The notes beneath the pieces are model-generated. The model was not told where the DNA came from. It ran no database searches and saw only the letters and a program-made list of their open reading frames with translations. Shown here in pieces: positions 25,885 through 35,246 of a stretch of DNA of 64,000 nt; the stretch's first letter is position 1, and the number at the start of each line of letters is the position of its first letter. The stretch lies in assembly GCA_903873965.1 (NCBI GenBank), contig CAIQQO010000347.1:113786-177785 (forward strand), in the 5' to 3' direction. A program made the translations under genes and the position numbers. This DNA comes from an uncultured bacterium. Its GTDB lineage: Bacteria; Chloroflexota; Anaerolineae; J036; Brachytrichaceae.

Positions 25885-26661
25885 TTAGCGTGAAAGTGCA
25901 TCATGCGCTTTTTTCTTTTTCTTGTCGTCGCCCGCAAGCCGCTCTCGGTACATTGCGACTCGGTTTATAACTCCCTGCGTTCCGACCATGACCCAGATCA
26001 ACAGTCCCAGCAAAACGAACAAAGGAGGCAGGAAACTAAGGCTGAGCCCTAGAACAGCGATGGTGACTATGAGCAGTATCAGGGTAAATAATGGATTCGC
26101 GCCTGCAACCAGGGCGGCGTTCTTAAAGGCAATTTTCCAACTCTTAATCTCTTGCTCAATATAGAACGGGATTACATAGAAGTTGATTGCCGTCCAGAAT
26201 ACCCCTGCTGCCAGCCACGCGCCAACAACCCAGGCCACCCATGACTGCCCTGGGAATGCCTGCGGGTACCATAGAAAGTTGATCAGGATCAAAATGCCAA
26301 CAATGTTGCTAAACACCATGTAGCGCCAGGCTTTCCATAGGTTCTGTTTGAAAGTCGTGAAATAAAAATCCCATGAAATGGCGAATTCGTTAGCCACCCT
26401 GTTGCTGACGGCATTCAATGCGAAGTAGGCGCCCGCATAAGGTATGGATAAAGGAATCGCCAGAACCATCCCGATAATCAAGGAGGAAATGAGAGACGGC
26501 GCAGGGTCAGGACTGCCGAGTGACATGTAAGCCGGTATGCCGATAGCTGCAAAAAGTGGAAGACCGCAGACAATGGTCAACAGATTCATCAAGACGAGCA
26601 GCAGCATATCTTCCCAGATATCTTTGATGCTTTTCCATATCACCTTAAACGCATTAGTCAT
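25885..26661 (-). CDS. DUF624-like multi-pass membrane protein
   Basis: This 258-residue membrane protein has about six hydrophobic segments. The opening pattern (MTNAFKVIWKSIKDIWEDMLLLVLMNLLTIVCGLP, where residues 18-33 form the first helix) is like that of YesL/DUF624 proteins, which often occur with carbohydrate genes. The C-terminus is very lysine-rich (DDKKKKKAHD). GAGG lies 10 bases before the ATG. It follows the GH57 gene by 94 bases on the same strand, so a link to polysaccharide use or wall sugars is possible. The exact function is unknown. Confidence 0.7.
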   Translation of the reverse strand: MTNAFKVIWKSIKDIWEDMLLLVLMNLLTIVCGLPLFAAIGIPAYMSLGSPDPAPSLISSLIIGMVLAIPLSIPYAGAYFALNAVSNRVANEFAISWDFYFTTFKQNLWKAWRYMVFSNIVGILILINFLWYPQAFPGQSWVAWVVGAWLAAGVFWTAINFYVIPFYIEQEIKSWKIAFKNAALVAGANPLFTLILLIVTIAVLGLSLSFLPPLFVLLGLLIWVMVGTQGVINRVAMYRERLAGDDKKKKKAHDALSR

Positions 26662-26755
26662 GATTAAAACCTCTTATTTCATTGACAGAACATACTTGAG
26701 CGTGGGCAACCCACACTCCCGGAAATAACTCGCCGGTCGCAGGCGGCTACACATA

Positions 26756-29700
26756 TCACTTGCTTATTGTAATCAGTGGGATGGTTCCGTAATCATCAGC
26801 TGTCCACTTTGTCACATCTTTCTCTTCCGATGGGGGATAATGGCCGAGGTCGTTGGCGCGCTTCGGCGCGCTATCCGCCGGATCAAGGTAATCGATGATC
26901 CTGGAGTGCCTTGGATCATCTGATGCTCCCCCGAAGTGCCACTCTGACCCATTTTGATCAACATCTCGCACCCGAAGAACGCCCGTTGATGGAAACGCTT
27001 CTTGACCAAGGACTGTGAGTGCATAACCCCACGAATCGGGGTTTCCGTCGCCTAACTCAGACAGAGGCACTGACACAGTGGCGATGCCTACTGGATCAAC
27101 GGCCACTGTGATCTGGGCGTCGGATTTCCTGACAGACTTACCCTTCGAATCCAACGAGCTTATCTGCTGATCCCAGCCTTCAACCCAAATGGCGTATTCC
27201 CACCCATTTCCCTTCGACAGCGCCGCATTGCGCCCATCCAGCAACATGCGTTCTCCAGTGCTCTTACCTGGATCCTTATCGATGTAGATGTCAAACGTCT
27301 GAATAGACAACCCGACTGGCGAGTTCCACACATTGTTGATGGGGCCGTTGAGTTCAATCATAAACACGATGTTCTTATCTTTTACGGAGATAGTCATCCG
27401 TTTGATGTCGAATGAGCCAGGTTCAAACACAGGATTTAACGGATAGGTGTAAGCGCCGGGGCCGAAGTCGTCTCTAACTGGGTCATTGAAGGTGGCGAGG
27501 ATATCGCCTTGATTGGTAACTGCCTTTCCGGTGCTGGGTATGGTTACTTGTGCAAGCCCGTTGATGGGGTAAGCGCTGATCAGTTGCTTGCCACGCGAGA
27601 CGAACACGACCAGGTTTAAGGTTGACAAATCTGTCAGTCCGCCCAGGGTGTTGCGCGGGGCAGACATTTCCAATATCCTGCCCGTCGCTGCGCCCGGCGC
27701 GAGTACACTTGCCGTTCCAGCCCAGCCATGCGCATTATTCGCCGGATACAGGGCTGTGAAGGATCTGCCATCCCCGTCAAGTGTCCACTCCAGCAAGTGC
27801 GTGGCACTCATACCAAGCGCTGTTCGCAACTCGCCATCACCACCGAGTCGTGTGAAGTCTGAATAAGCGTAAGTGTCGGGCTTGGCGAGATAAATGCCGA
27901 CGCGCATGGGTTGTTCTGCATCCACGCTTGCGGCGACAAGTGACCAGTCAGTAGTTGCGTCAAGACGAAAGAACAAGTTCTCGGTGTTGGCACCGAAATA
28001 GAGTTTCTGAATGACCTGACTCCCCTCTGCCACGGTTTTACCGACTTGAATGATGCTGGCGCCATCCCACTCGCCGGCAGAGTCACTCCCATCAATCGTC
28101 GGCGAGATCGCAGTGAATGTAGTGACGGTGCTGGTGAAAACCGAGGGAGGCTGCATCGGCATCTGAAGATAGTCAGGTAGCGGCACGCCCACAGCGATAT
28201 AAACCTGTCCAAGCAGTTCACGATACGTTTTGTCGTCAAAAGTGGATTCTGCTCCTTCTCTTCGTGTGCGCGGTTGTAGCCAGGCAGACCCTTCGGCCAG
28301 CAGCAGGGCGTCATAAGCCCGGGCAAGTGCTGACTTGTCCGTCGTTTTCAAGCCAATAAGGTAATCGTTCAGAAACTCACGCGATAGCGCCAGATTAGCC
28401 CACACGGCATTCTGTTCGGCCGTGCCAATCCATGCGTTCAAGTCAGGCGTTGGCGCGGCGCCCCAGGTGCCGGCCGCAATTTGGTTTAGCTTTCGCGTAT
28501 TGGCGAATTGCTTGATGTAGTCTGACGGCGTCACAGTTTGAATATCATACTGGTCTGCGGCTTCGCTAAGGCGTTTATAGAATGTCTCCATAAATGCTTG
28601 ACCGCTGTCGTCAAACTGCTGTAACACGCTTTCGCCTTCGAGCACGACAGTAACCAGGTGCGGTCCTGTCGCCTTCTCTTTAACTAGTTCAGCTTTGATA
28701 TCGTGTATACCGCTGACAAAATTATCCGCCGCTGCTGTAGGCGTCATGGACGCATAAGTGAGAAAGCGATCAGACAGGCTTGTGTTGTTAAACACAACCA
28801 TGAGTTGTTTGCCTTCTTCAGCGGGAATGGCATATGGCCGATGCAAAGCGTCTGCGCTCAATGTGCCGGCGCGGTCTGTTTTTGAAAGCACATTCTGTCC
28901 TGTTGCGGTCCACTCAATGCCGGCCGAAACAAGGGGTTGCACCGTATTCTGTGCGATGGCGCCATCCGGCAACATCATACCGCGCGGGGGCTGTCCAAAG
29001 TTCTGCCCGTAAGCCGTGGCGCTGCGCTTGAGTTGTTCGTCCACATCAACTGTAGAACCGAATTTGGGGTTTTGCCCAGCATCCTTACCGCTACCACTGG
29101 CAGTGGCGATGTCTGTGTCCAATAACAATGGCAAGATTGGTTCTGCGTAGGGTGAAGTCGTTAGTTCCACCTGGGCACTTTTCTGAAGTTGGCCGTATAG
29201 GGGAACGATGTCATGAAGCTCGGCAAGGATGGTCTCAAGAACTGTTTGTTTGTCCTCTTCGGTAAAGTCGCGATCCTTTTGCACTAGATCAAGCAAGGGT
29301 GGTGACGATAAGGCGGCTGAACTGAAAGTGGCAAGGTTAAACCATACCTGCAAGTCAAGCATGTCCTGCTGAGTAAATGAAGTTATTGCAGTCTCTATGC
29401 TTGACGCATCGTCTGCGCCGCGTTTCCGTAACAATTCCAGGTAGCGCGGAGATGTCCGGCTGATGGAGGGGCCGCTGTTGTCGAAGAAGTATGTCAACAT
29501 GAACTGGCGGTCGCTGTCGCTCAGGCTGTCGGATGACCGAGTGGATATCTCCCAATGCGTATCTCTGGCACCAGATTGGATGTCAGCCAACTGCTTGGTC
29601 AGTAGCGAGCTCAGGTTCACTACACTATGGATGCCGGGGTATCGCTGCAGCAGACGGGCCGTGTTGTAGTAGAAGCGCGTTGCATTAATGCGGACCCATG

Positions 29701-29920
29701 GCGATGTCACCAGGCCAGTTTGCCGATCAGTTGCATAGAGTGGCTGGTGGAAATTCCAGATCAAGTTTAGATAAATCGGCGTTGGCACCGGTGTGGGCGT
29801 GTCGGTCGGAAAGAACATCGGTGTGATCGGCAATGGTGTCGTCGTCGGCGCCGGCACAACAGGCGAGCATGCAACAAGCAATGACATCAACGTGGCAGCA
29901 ATGAGCGACAGTCTTTTCAT
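26756..29920 (-). CDS. GH57-family lipoprotein with glucodextranase-like C-terminal domain
   Basis: The protein starts with a lipoprotein signal (lipobox LVAC, Cys18) and a Thr/Pro-rich linker. A GH57-like domain follows, with LIWNFHQPLY near 54-63, HSVVNLSSLL near 96 and a long alpha/beta region to about 620. The next 400 residues are beta-rich. A DOMON/CBM-like part includes the IDGSDSAGEWDGA segment, and a final region with DDFGPGAYTYPLNP resembles the C-terminal domain of glucodextranases. It probably acts on alpha-glucans outside the membrane. A catalytic pair could not be assigned by eye. ATG 29920 is chosen because it begins the signal sequence. Confidence 0.85.
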   Translation of the reverse strand: MKRLSLIAATLMSLLVACSPVVPAPTTTPLPITPMFFPTDTPTPVPTPIYLNLIWNFHQPLYATDRQTGLVTSPWVRINATRFYYNTARLLQRYPGIHSVVNLSSLLTKQLADIQSGARDTHWEISTRSSDSLSDSDRQFMLTYFFDNSGPSISRTSPRYLELLRKRGADDASSIETAITSFTQQDMLDLQVWFNLATFSSAALSSPPLLDLVQKDRDFTEEDKQTVLETILAELHDIVPLYGQLQKSAQVELTTSPYAEPILPLLLDTDIATASGSGKDAGQNPKFGSTVDVDEQLKRSATAYGQNFGQPPRGMMLPDGAIAQNTVQPLVSAGIEWTATGQNVLSKTDRAGTLSADALHRPYAIPAEEGKQLMVVFNNTSLSDRFLTYASMTPTAAADNFVSGIHDIKAELVKEKATGPHLVTVVLEGESVLQQFDDSGQAFMETFYKRLSEAADQYDIQTVTPSDYIKQFANTRKLNQIAAGTWGAAPTPDLNAWIGTAEQNAVWANLALSREFLNDYLIGLKTTDKSALARAYDALLLAEGSAWLQPRTRREGAESTFDDKTYRELLGQVYIAVGVPLPDYLQMPMQPPSVFTSTVTTFTAISPTIDGSDSAGEWDGASIIQVGKTVAEGSQVIQKLYFGANTENLFFRLDATTDWSLVAASVDAEQPMRVGIYLAKPDTYAYSDFTRLGGDGELRTALGMSATHLLEWTLDGDGRSFTALYPANNAHGWAGTASVLAPGAATGRILEMSAPRNTLGGLTDLSTLNLVVFVSRGKQLISAYPINGLAQVTIPSTGKAVTNQGDILATFNDPVRDDFGPGAYTYPLNPVFEPGSFDIKRMTISVKDKNIVFMIELNGPINNVWNSPVGLSIQTFDIYIDKDPGKSTGERMLLDGRNAALSKGNGWEYAIWVEGWDQQISSLDSKGKSVRKSDAQITVAVDPVGIATVSVPLSELGDGNPDSWGYALTVLGQEAFPSTGVLRVRDVDQNGSEWHFGGASDDPRHSRIIDYLDPADSAPKRANDLGHYPPSEEKDVTKWTADDYGTIPLITISK

Positions 29921-29951
29921 CTGCGGCATATTGTACGTTCTGACGGACAAA

Positions 29952-30656
29952 TTACGTCAGATTGGCCACAACCTCAATGCCATTGGCGGCCATGTTGTAG
30001 AGAAATATGGCATGCAGCAGGTCGCCGTCGTGCGCAGGTATTCCTGGTTTAATCGCGACATCAACAGGGGTATCGTAGGTCTGGACGCAGTTGGCTGGAA
30101 CGATCACACGGACACCCGTTGCCTGACTGGCATTCGCGCGCAAACGCAGGTGCATGGCCAGTTGATAAGTGCACAAATCGCTGCAATCGCCTGTGACAAT
30201 ATAGGTTCGTATTGCCTGATGATGATCGAGCCAGGCATCGAGCGCCGTATGTTCAGACGACGAGATCGAGTTTTTCGCGATAACTACGAACTGGTCAGCG
30301 AAGGGCAATCGGGCAAGCTCCGGTGCGGTTTGTGATTGTGTGTCACCGCGAACGCAGTGCTGTGGGTAATGGCTGAATTCAACCGCCTCTGGGTCGTGCA
30401 TATCTTGTGGTAGGACGAAGTGCTGAATACCGAGTGCATGGGCTTGGGTAAATATCTGAGCGATAGGAGCCACAATGCCCTGTATTCTGGGACTTGATAA
30501 AGGGCCTATAGTGCAAAATCCGTTAATGATATCCACGCAAAACAATGCTGCTGCGCTCGGATCTGTGACCGTGCTTTGCAGGGAGGGTGACGGCAGGCTG
30601 GCAAGCCACTGCTCAAGATACTCGATAAACCGTGCTGACTGTGCTAATAGTGACAT
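29952..30656 (-). CDS. isochorismatase/nicotinamidase-like cysteine hydrolase
   Basis: The cysteine hydrolase triad is recognisable as Asp42 in CVDIINGF, Lys128 in IAKNS, and the nucleophile Cys162 in GDCSDLC. A metal-site-like Asp/His pair (QDMHD) near 85-88 suggests a nicotinamidase-type amidase, but related proteins hydrolyse many small amides. The ATG has AAGGAG upstream. It ends 31 bases before the GH57 gene, so co-transcription is likely although a shared pathway is not obvious. Confidence 0.82.
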   Translation of the reverse strand: MSLLAQSARFIEYLEQWLASLPSPSLQSTVTDPSAAALFCVDIINGFCTIGPLSSPRIQGIVAPIAQIFTQAHALGIQHFVLPQDMHDPEAVEFSHYPQHCVRGDTQSQTAPELARLPFADQFVVIAKNSISSSEHTALDAWLDHHQAIRTYIVTGDCSDLCTYQLAMHLRLRANASQATGVRVIVPANCVQTYDTPVDVAIKPGIPAHDGDLLHAIFLYNMAANGIEVVANLT

Positions 30657-30978
30657 TATGGCTCTCCTTGTTTATGTCTTGATGACATGATATTGGCCGT
30701 TGAATTCAAGTTACCGTCACGGTAAATCCGTGCTACTTAATTGGTGTATGTATGACACTAATTCTAATGGAAATGGTCGATTTGTCAAGGTCACTGAGGT
30801 GTGCTTTAATAGCTCTAAAGCTAGAGTTCAACAATATCTGAGGCCATAAGTAATTGAAATCCAACGTTGCACACTCTCCTGGCCCTGTGCCGGTGGTATT
30901 GCCTCGTTTGTGTCAAACCGAGTTATATGCAGATTCCCGAACTCAAGTCAACATATATGTCTTGGAGGATTGCTGTAA
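30657..30978. other. divergent intergenic region with palindrome and promoter-like boxes
   Basis: This 322-base gap lies between the divergent cysteine hydrolase and adaptor genes and shows no ORF. It contains the perfect palindrome TTACCG-TCA-CGGTAA at 30711-30725, an operator-like site about 55 bases from the hydrolase start. It also holds a plus-strand TTGTCA-17-TTTAAT pair (30782-30787, 30805-30810) that could drive the ABC operon. The adaptor start has GGAGG about 11 bases upstream. Confidence 0.4.
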
Positions 30979-32355
30979 ATGAATAGACGCACTGCGCCGA
31001 TAATCATCGCATTGATCGCAACGCTGATGACAGTGGCCTGTAACCAACAACCAACAGAGCAGGAACCGGCAACACCGACACCTGTGCCAACACCGATTAT
31101 CCCGACAAAACCGACCTATCAGGTTCAGAAGGGATCTGTAGTGCGACAAGAACAATTTACGGGTCGCATCGGACCGGTAAAGGAAGTAGAGCTATTTTTC
31201 AAAGTCTCTGGTCGTGTGCGCAACGTAAAAGTGGAGCGCGATGTTCAGGTCAAGAAGGGTGACCTTCTGGGCGATCTCGAGATTGCCGGGTTGGAACGAC
31301 AAGTGACGCAATCTGAACTCGATTTGGAACGGGTACAGGTCAATCTCGATCGCGCTCAGAAAGCGAGTGACTCAGCCATACGGCGTGCTGAAGTCGAAGT
31401 CGCTATCCGGCTGCAGGAATATGCTCGATTGAAAAATCAGGACATGTCTTCGGCGCGGATACAGGCTGAAAATGCGCTTGAATTCTCACGCTTGAACCTC
31501 GTTGCTGCGCAAACAGGCTATGACAGTGCTCCTCTGCAGGGCAGGAGTGGGACGTCACAGGCTATGAATCTTGAAAGGGCGACGCTCGATTACAAGACGG
31601 CCAAGGCGACCTACGATGCAGCGATTGCGCAGATTACGACCGGCCACGAAAATGATATTAGTATGTCCGCCAAGCAACTAGAGCTGGCGAATATATCACT
31701 TGAGGCCGCCAAAGAGGGTGTCGATCCCCTTCTTACTAACGACCTGAAACGGGCGCAACTGTCGCTCTCAACCTTAAAGGCGCAAGTCTCGGATGCGCAG
31801 ATCATCGCCCCGTTCGATGGCAAAGTGACTTCGATCCGCATCAGCGCCGGATCGCCCGTAGAGGCTTATGCTCCGATCGCGGTCGTGGCTGATCCCAGCT
31901 CTCTCGAAGTTAATGCTGATCCCAACAGCACGGTGCTTACTGAGCTTAAGGAAAACATGATAGTTACCGTGACGTTGGTGAGTTTTCCTGATCTCCCTCT
32001 GACAGGAAAGATTCGCCAGTTGCCGTATCCATACGGCAGTGGCGGCGCGGCAACGAATGATCAAGCTCAGGCGGAAAAAGACAAATCAACCCGCATCGCT
32101 ATTGATTCTGCAGGTTTGAAAGACACTAAGCTGCAACTGGGTGATCTTGCGCGCGTGACGGTTATTCTGGAACAGAAAAATGATGTACTGTGGCTTCCAC
32201 CGCAGGCAGTTCGTACCTTTGAAGGCCGTAAATTCGTAGTGGTGCAAGATGGGGATGGCCAGCGGCGTGTTGACGTCAAGATTGGCATCGCGGCCGTAGA
32301 CCGAGTTGAGATTCAAGAAGGGCTCAAGGAAGGTCAGGTAGCCATCGCGCCGTGA
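30979..32355 (+). CDS. HlyD/MacA-like periplasmic adaptor lipoprotein
   Basis: Efflux adaptor proteins link an inner-membrane transporter to outer components or act on the permease. A lipoprotein signal ends at LMTVAC (Cys21), followed by a Pro/Thr linker. A biotinyl-lipoyl-like barrel half (FFKVSGRVRNVKVERDVQVKKGDLLGDLE) comes next. A long helical hairpin (about 105-265, rich in A, Q, L, E) and the second lipoyl half (IIAPFDGKVTSIRISAGSPV) follow. A beta-barrel region closes the protein. Its stop overlaps the permease start (TGATG). The four-gene order adaptor-permease-ATPase-ATPase is like MacA-MacB systems with split parts. Confidence 0.88.
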   Translation: MNRRTAPIIIALIATLMTVACNQQPTEQEPATPTPVPTPIIPTKPTYQVQKGSVVRQEQFTGRIGPVKEVELFFKVSGRVRNVKVERDVQVKKGDLLGDLEIAGLERQVTQSELDLERVQVNLDRAQKASDSAIRRAEVEVAIRLQEYARLKNQDMSSARIQAENALEFSRLNLVAAQTGYDSAPLQGRSGTSQAMNLERATLDYKTAKATYDAAIAQITTGHENDISMSAKQLELANISLEAAKEGVDPLLTNDLKRAQLSLSTLKAQVSDAQIIAPFDGKVTSIRISAGSPVEAYAPIAVVADPSSLEVNADPNSTVLTELKENMIVTVTLVSFPDLPLTGKIRQLPYPYGSGGAATNDQAQAEKDKSTRIAIDSAGLKDTKLQLGDLARVTVILEQKNDVLWLPPQAVRTFEGRKFVVVQDGDGQRRVDVKIGIAAVDRVEIQEGLKEGQVAIAP

Positions 32356-35246
32356 TGCAACCTATACGAACATTCCTGTCAGTATTTGTCGTGGCAGCGC
32401 GCCGGCTGTGGTCTACGCGATGGCTTGCGCTTGCCGGCGCTGTTGGACTAACGGTCGTTATAGCGCTTGCGTTAAGCATACCGTTATATGCTGATGCGGT
32501 TTATAACCGCATCTTTAAGACCGAAATGAACATTCATGAAGGCGTGACGCGTCCACCTTATGCCTTCATGTTTCGTTATATTGGAGGTTGGTACGGGCCG
32601 TTGGATTATTCCGATGTTGCCCAGACCGATCAGTTGATGATCGAGCAGGTGCCGGGCATGCTTGGTCTGCCGCGTGAAAGTCTGGTTCGTTATTACAAGA
32701 CTGACACCTTTCAGGTTTACCCGGCGTCAGATGCGGCTTATGTTGGTAAGAGGAATCCATTAACCTGGATTTCACTTGGTTTCTTAAGTGATTTCCAGAA
32801 GCATATTAACCTGGTCGAGGGCGTATTCCCCCAGGACTCAACGACGCCTGGAGCGCCGGTTCAGGTTGCAGTAAGCAAGGAAATTGCTGATCAACTTGGC
32901 TTGCAGGTTGGTGAAGAGTTTGTGGCATTTGACCGGCGCGATCAAAATGTCCAGGTAAAACTCTTTATTGCTGGTGTGTGGCAGGCTAAAGACAAGAGCG
33001 AAGACTACTGGTTTTATGATCCGGCGTATCTGAAAGATGTGCTGGTGACAACCGAAGCCACTTATCTCCAGAATCTTTCTCCACGCATTGAGAAGGAAGT
33101 GTACCTGGCGTTGTGGTACATGGTGCTGAATGGAAATGATGTTCGGACAGACGATGTCATGGGGCTACTCGGGCGAATCAACTATACGTTGACGCGCGCC
33201 ACCTCGCTTCTACCGAATGTCAAGCTGGATGAGTCGCCCGTTGATGCGCTTTGGCGATATCAGCAGGCCAGCCGTTTGTTACTGATTCAATTGCTGGCGT
33301 TCAGCGTGCCTATTCTGCTACTTGTCTTTGCGTTTATCACGCTTGTTGCGGGGCTTACGGTCAACGGCCAGCGCAACGAAATTGCTGTGCTGCGCAGCCG
33401 TGGCGCGTCGGCGCTTCAGGTGATCAGTATCTCGTTGATTGAGGCGTGCGTACTGGCAGTGATTGCACTGGTTGTGGCATTACCCGTGGCAGGCGGCATA
33501 GCGCAATTGGTTGGACGCGCGCGCAGCTTCCTGGTCTTCGTAAATACCGCTAATCTCCCTGTGGTGATCACCAGTTCCAGCCTTCAGGTGGCATTGGTCG
33601 CGGCATTGGTCGCGATTATTGCCACGGTATTCCCTATCTGGGAGGCGTCACGCCACACCATCATTACCTACAAGCAGGAACGCGCCCGCACATTGCGAGC
33701 GCCCTGGTGGCAGAGGGCTTGGATCGACGTGCTGACGATGATTCCTGCAGCCTATGGCACCTATCTCTTGGAGAAACAAGGCTCCATCGCGGTGAGTGGT
33801 GTCGTGCAGGTTTCTGGCGGGGACCCATTCAGCAATCCTCTGCTGTTCCTGGTGCCAGTGCTGATGATGATCTCGCTGACCTTGTTTTTAATCAGGCTTT
33901 TCCCGCTGTTGTTGCGCTTGATCGCGTGGATCTTTGCGCGGCTGCCGGGAACCACCTTCTTGCTCGCCACGCGGCAACTGTCTCGTTCGCCGGGTCTCTA
34001 TGTAGCGCCAATGCTGCTGCTCATTTTGACCCTGGCACTCGCAACTTTCACGTCATCGCTTGCATCTACGCTGGATCGAAGCCTTATTGATCAGGTGCGC
34101 TATGCGGTAGGCGGCGATGTTCACTTGTATGAGACTGCCGAAGACACACAAAGCAGTTCCATGGGTCCAACAGGGTCAGGCCAACCTGCAGGCTCAACGA
34201 GTGGCACTACACAGGCTGTAGGTCCGCGTTACCTGTTTACTCCCGTCTCTGAGCATCTAAAGGTGGATGGGGTGACAGGAGCCACTCGCGTCGGCTTGTA
34301 CCAGGCGACGGCAAAAACGAACACCGGCACAATCAAAGCGGAGCTCATGGGTATTGACCGCCTGGATTACAGCCGGATTGGTTTCTGGCGAAATGACTTT
34401 GGCGGTGGGTGGTCTCTGGGCGCTATGATGAATGCGCTTGCGGGAACACAGAACGGTATCCTTGTTCACAGTTCGATACTGACGTCTTATGCGCTCAAAG
34501 AAGGCGATGAAATTCGCATGTCGGTCATCGGCCCGGATGGTAACAAGGAGATGACGTTTAAGATTGCCGGGTGGTTCACTTATTGGCCGACCTGGTACCC
34601 GAACACCAAGGAACCCAAAATGCTGTTCGTGGCTGATTTGGACAACGTTTTTGAGCAGTTTGGCGCACAGGTGCCTTATGATGTCTGGCTGAAGATCAAA
34701 GATGGCGCCAACCTCGAGGATATTGCAGACGGCGTACGTCATCTGGGTATTTCGTTACTGCGCTGGCAGGATGTTCGCTCGATGATCGACAAGGAGCAGA
34801 CACGTCCGGAGCGGCAAGGTTTGTTCGGCGTGCTTTCAGTAGGGTTCGCTGCGGCGGCCTTGCTGACAGTCCTTGGTTTCTTCCTCTACGCTGTATTTTC
34901 GTTTCGCCGAAGGTTGATCGAACTTGGCGTGCTGCGTGCGATAGGATTGAGTGCAAGCCAGATGGCTGCCTATCTGGGTTGGGAATTGATACTGTTGTTA
35001 GGCACTGGAGTAGGCGCAGGCACTTTGCTCGGTGTGGCTGCCAGTCGCATCTATATTCCCTACATGCAGGTTGGCGTGACACCAGAGTCGACGCTGCTTC
35101 CATTCTCAATCATCATTGCGTGGCCTGAGATTTTCAGGATTTACGCCTTGTTTGGCGGTCTATTCATTGTGGCATTGATCGTATTGCTGGCATTCCTGAT
35201 GAGGATGAAGATCTTCCAGGCTGTCAAGTTAGGTGAAACAGAATGA
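32355..35246 (+). CDS. FtsX/MacB-type ABC transporter permease
   Basis: This 963-residue permease carries two FtsX-like units. There is a first membrane helix at about 20-42, a large extracytoplasmic domain, and a first membrane bundle near 310-440. A second helix near 555-580 precedes another extracytoplasmic domain, and the last bundle lies near 830-960. That is a duplicated MacB/LolCE-like core fused in one chain. VAGLTVNGQRNEIAVLRSRGAS near 335 and RRRLIELGVLRAIGLSASQMAAY near 855 are the typical cytoplasmic coupling segments. It overlaps the adaptor stop by 1 base and the first ATPase start by 4 bases. Substrate unknown; lipids, peptides or lipoproteins are usual. Confidence 0.9.
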   Translation: MQPIRTFLSVFVVAARRLWSTRWLALAGAVGLTVVIALALSIPLYADAVYNRIFKTEMNIHEGVTRPPYAFMFRYIGGWYGPLDYSDVAQTDQLMIEQVPGMLGLPRESLVRYYKTDTFQVYPASDAAYVGKRNPLTWISLGFLSDFQKHINLVEGVFPQDSTTPGAPVQVAVSKEIADQLGLQVGEEFVAFDRRDQNVQVKLFIAGVWQAKDKSEDYWFYDPAYLKDVLVTTEATYLQNLSPRIEKEVYLALWYMVLNGNDVRTDDVMGLLGRINYTLTRATSLLPNVKLDESPVDALWRYQQASRLLLIQLLAFSVPILLLVFAFITLVAGLTVNGQRNEIAVLRSRGASALQVISISLIEACVLAVIALVVALPVAGGIAQLVGRARSFLVFVNTANLPVVITSSSLQVALVAALVAIIATVFPIWEASRHTIITYKQERARTLRAPWWQRAWIDVLTMIPAAYGTYLLEKQGSIAVSGVVQVSGGDPFSNPLLFLVPVLMMISLTLFLIRLFPLLLRLIAWIFARLPGTTFLLATRQLSRSPGLYVAPMLLLILTLALATFTSSLASTLDRSLIDQVRYAVGGDVHLYETAEDTQSSSMGPTGSGQPAGSTSGTTQAVGPRYLFTPVSEHLKVDGVTGATRVGLYQATAKTNTGTIKAELMGIDRLDYSRIGFWRNDFGGGWSLGAMMNALAGTQNGILVHSSILTSYALKEGDEIRMSVIGPDGNKEMTFKIAGWFTYWPTWYPNTKEPKMLFVADLDNVFEQFGAQVPYDVWLKIKDGANLEDIADGVRHLGISLLRWQDVRSMIDKEQTRPERQGLFGVLSVGFAAAALLTVLGFFLYAVFSFRRRLIELGVLRAIGLSASQMAAYLGWELILLLGTGVGAGTLLGVAASRIYIPYMQVGVTPESTLLPFSIIIAWPEIFRIYALFGGLFIVALIVLLAFLMRMKIFQAVKLGETE

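Noticed and set aside
25731..25937. Minus-strand ORF of 68 codons between DUF624-like gene and spoVS
   Set aside because: It overlaps the end of the DUF624-like gene, has no ribosome binding site or recognisable motif, and the CRP-like palindrome and stem-loop lie at its end.
29793..30335. Plus-strand ORF of 180 codons antisense to GH57 and hydrolase genes
   Set aside because: Antisense to two well-supported genes with no domain features; a shadow frame.
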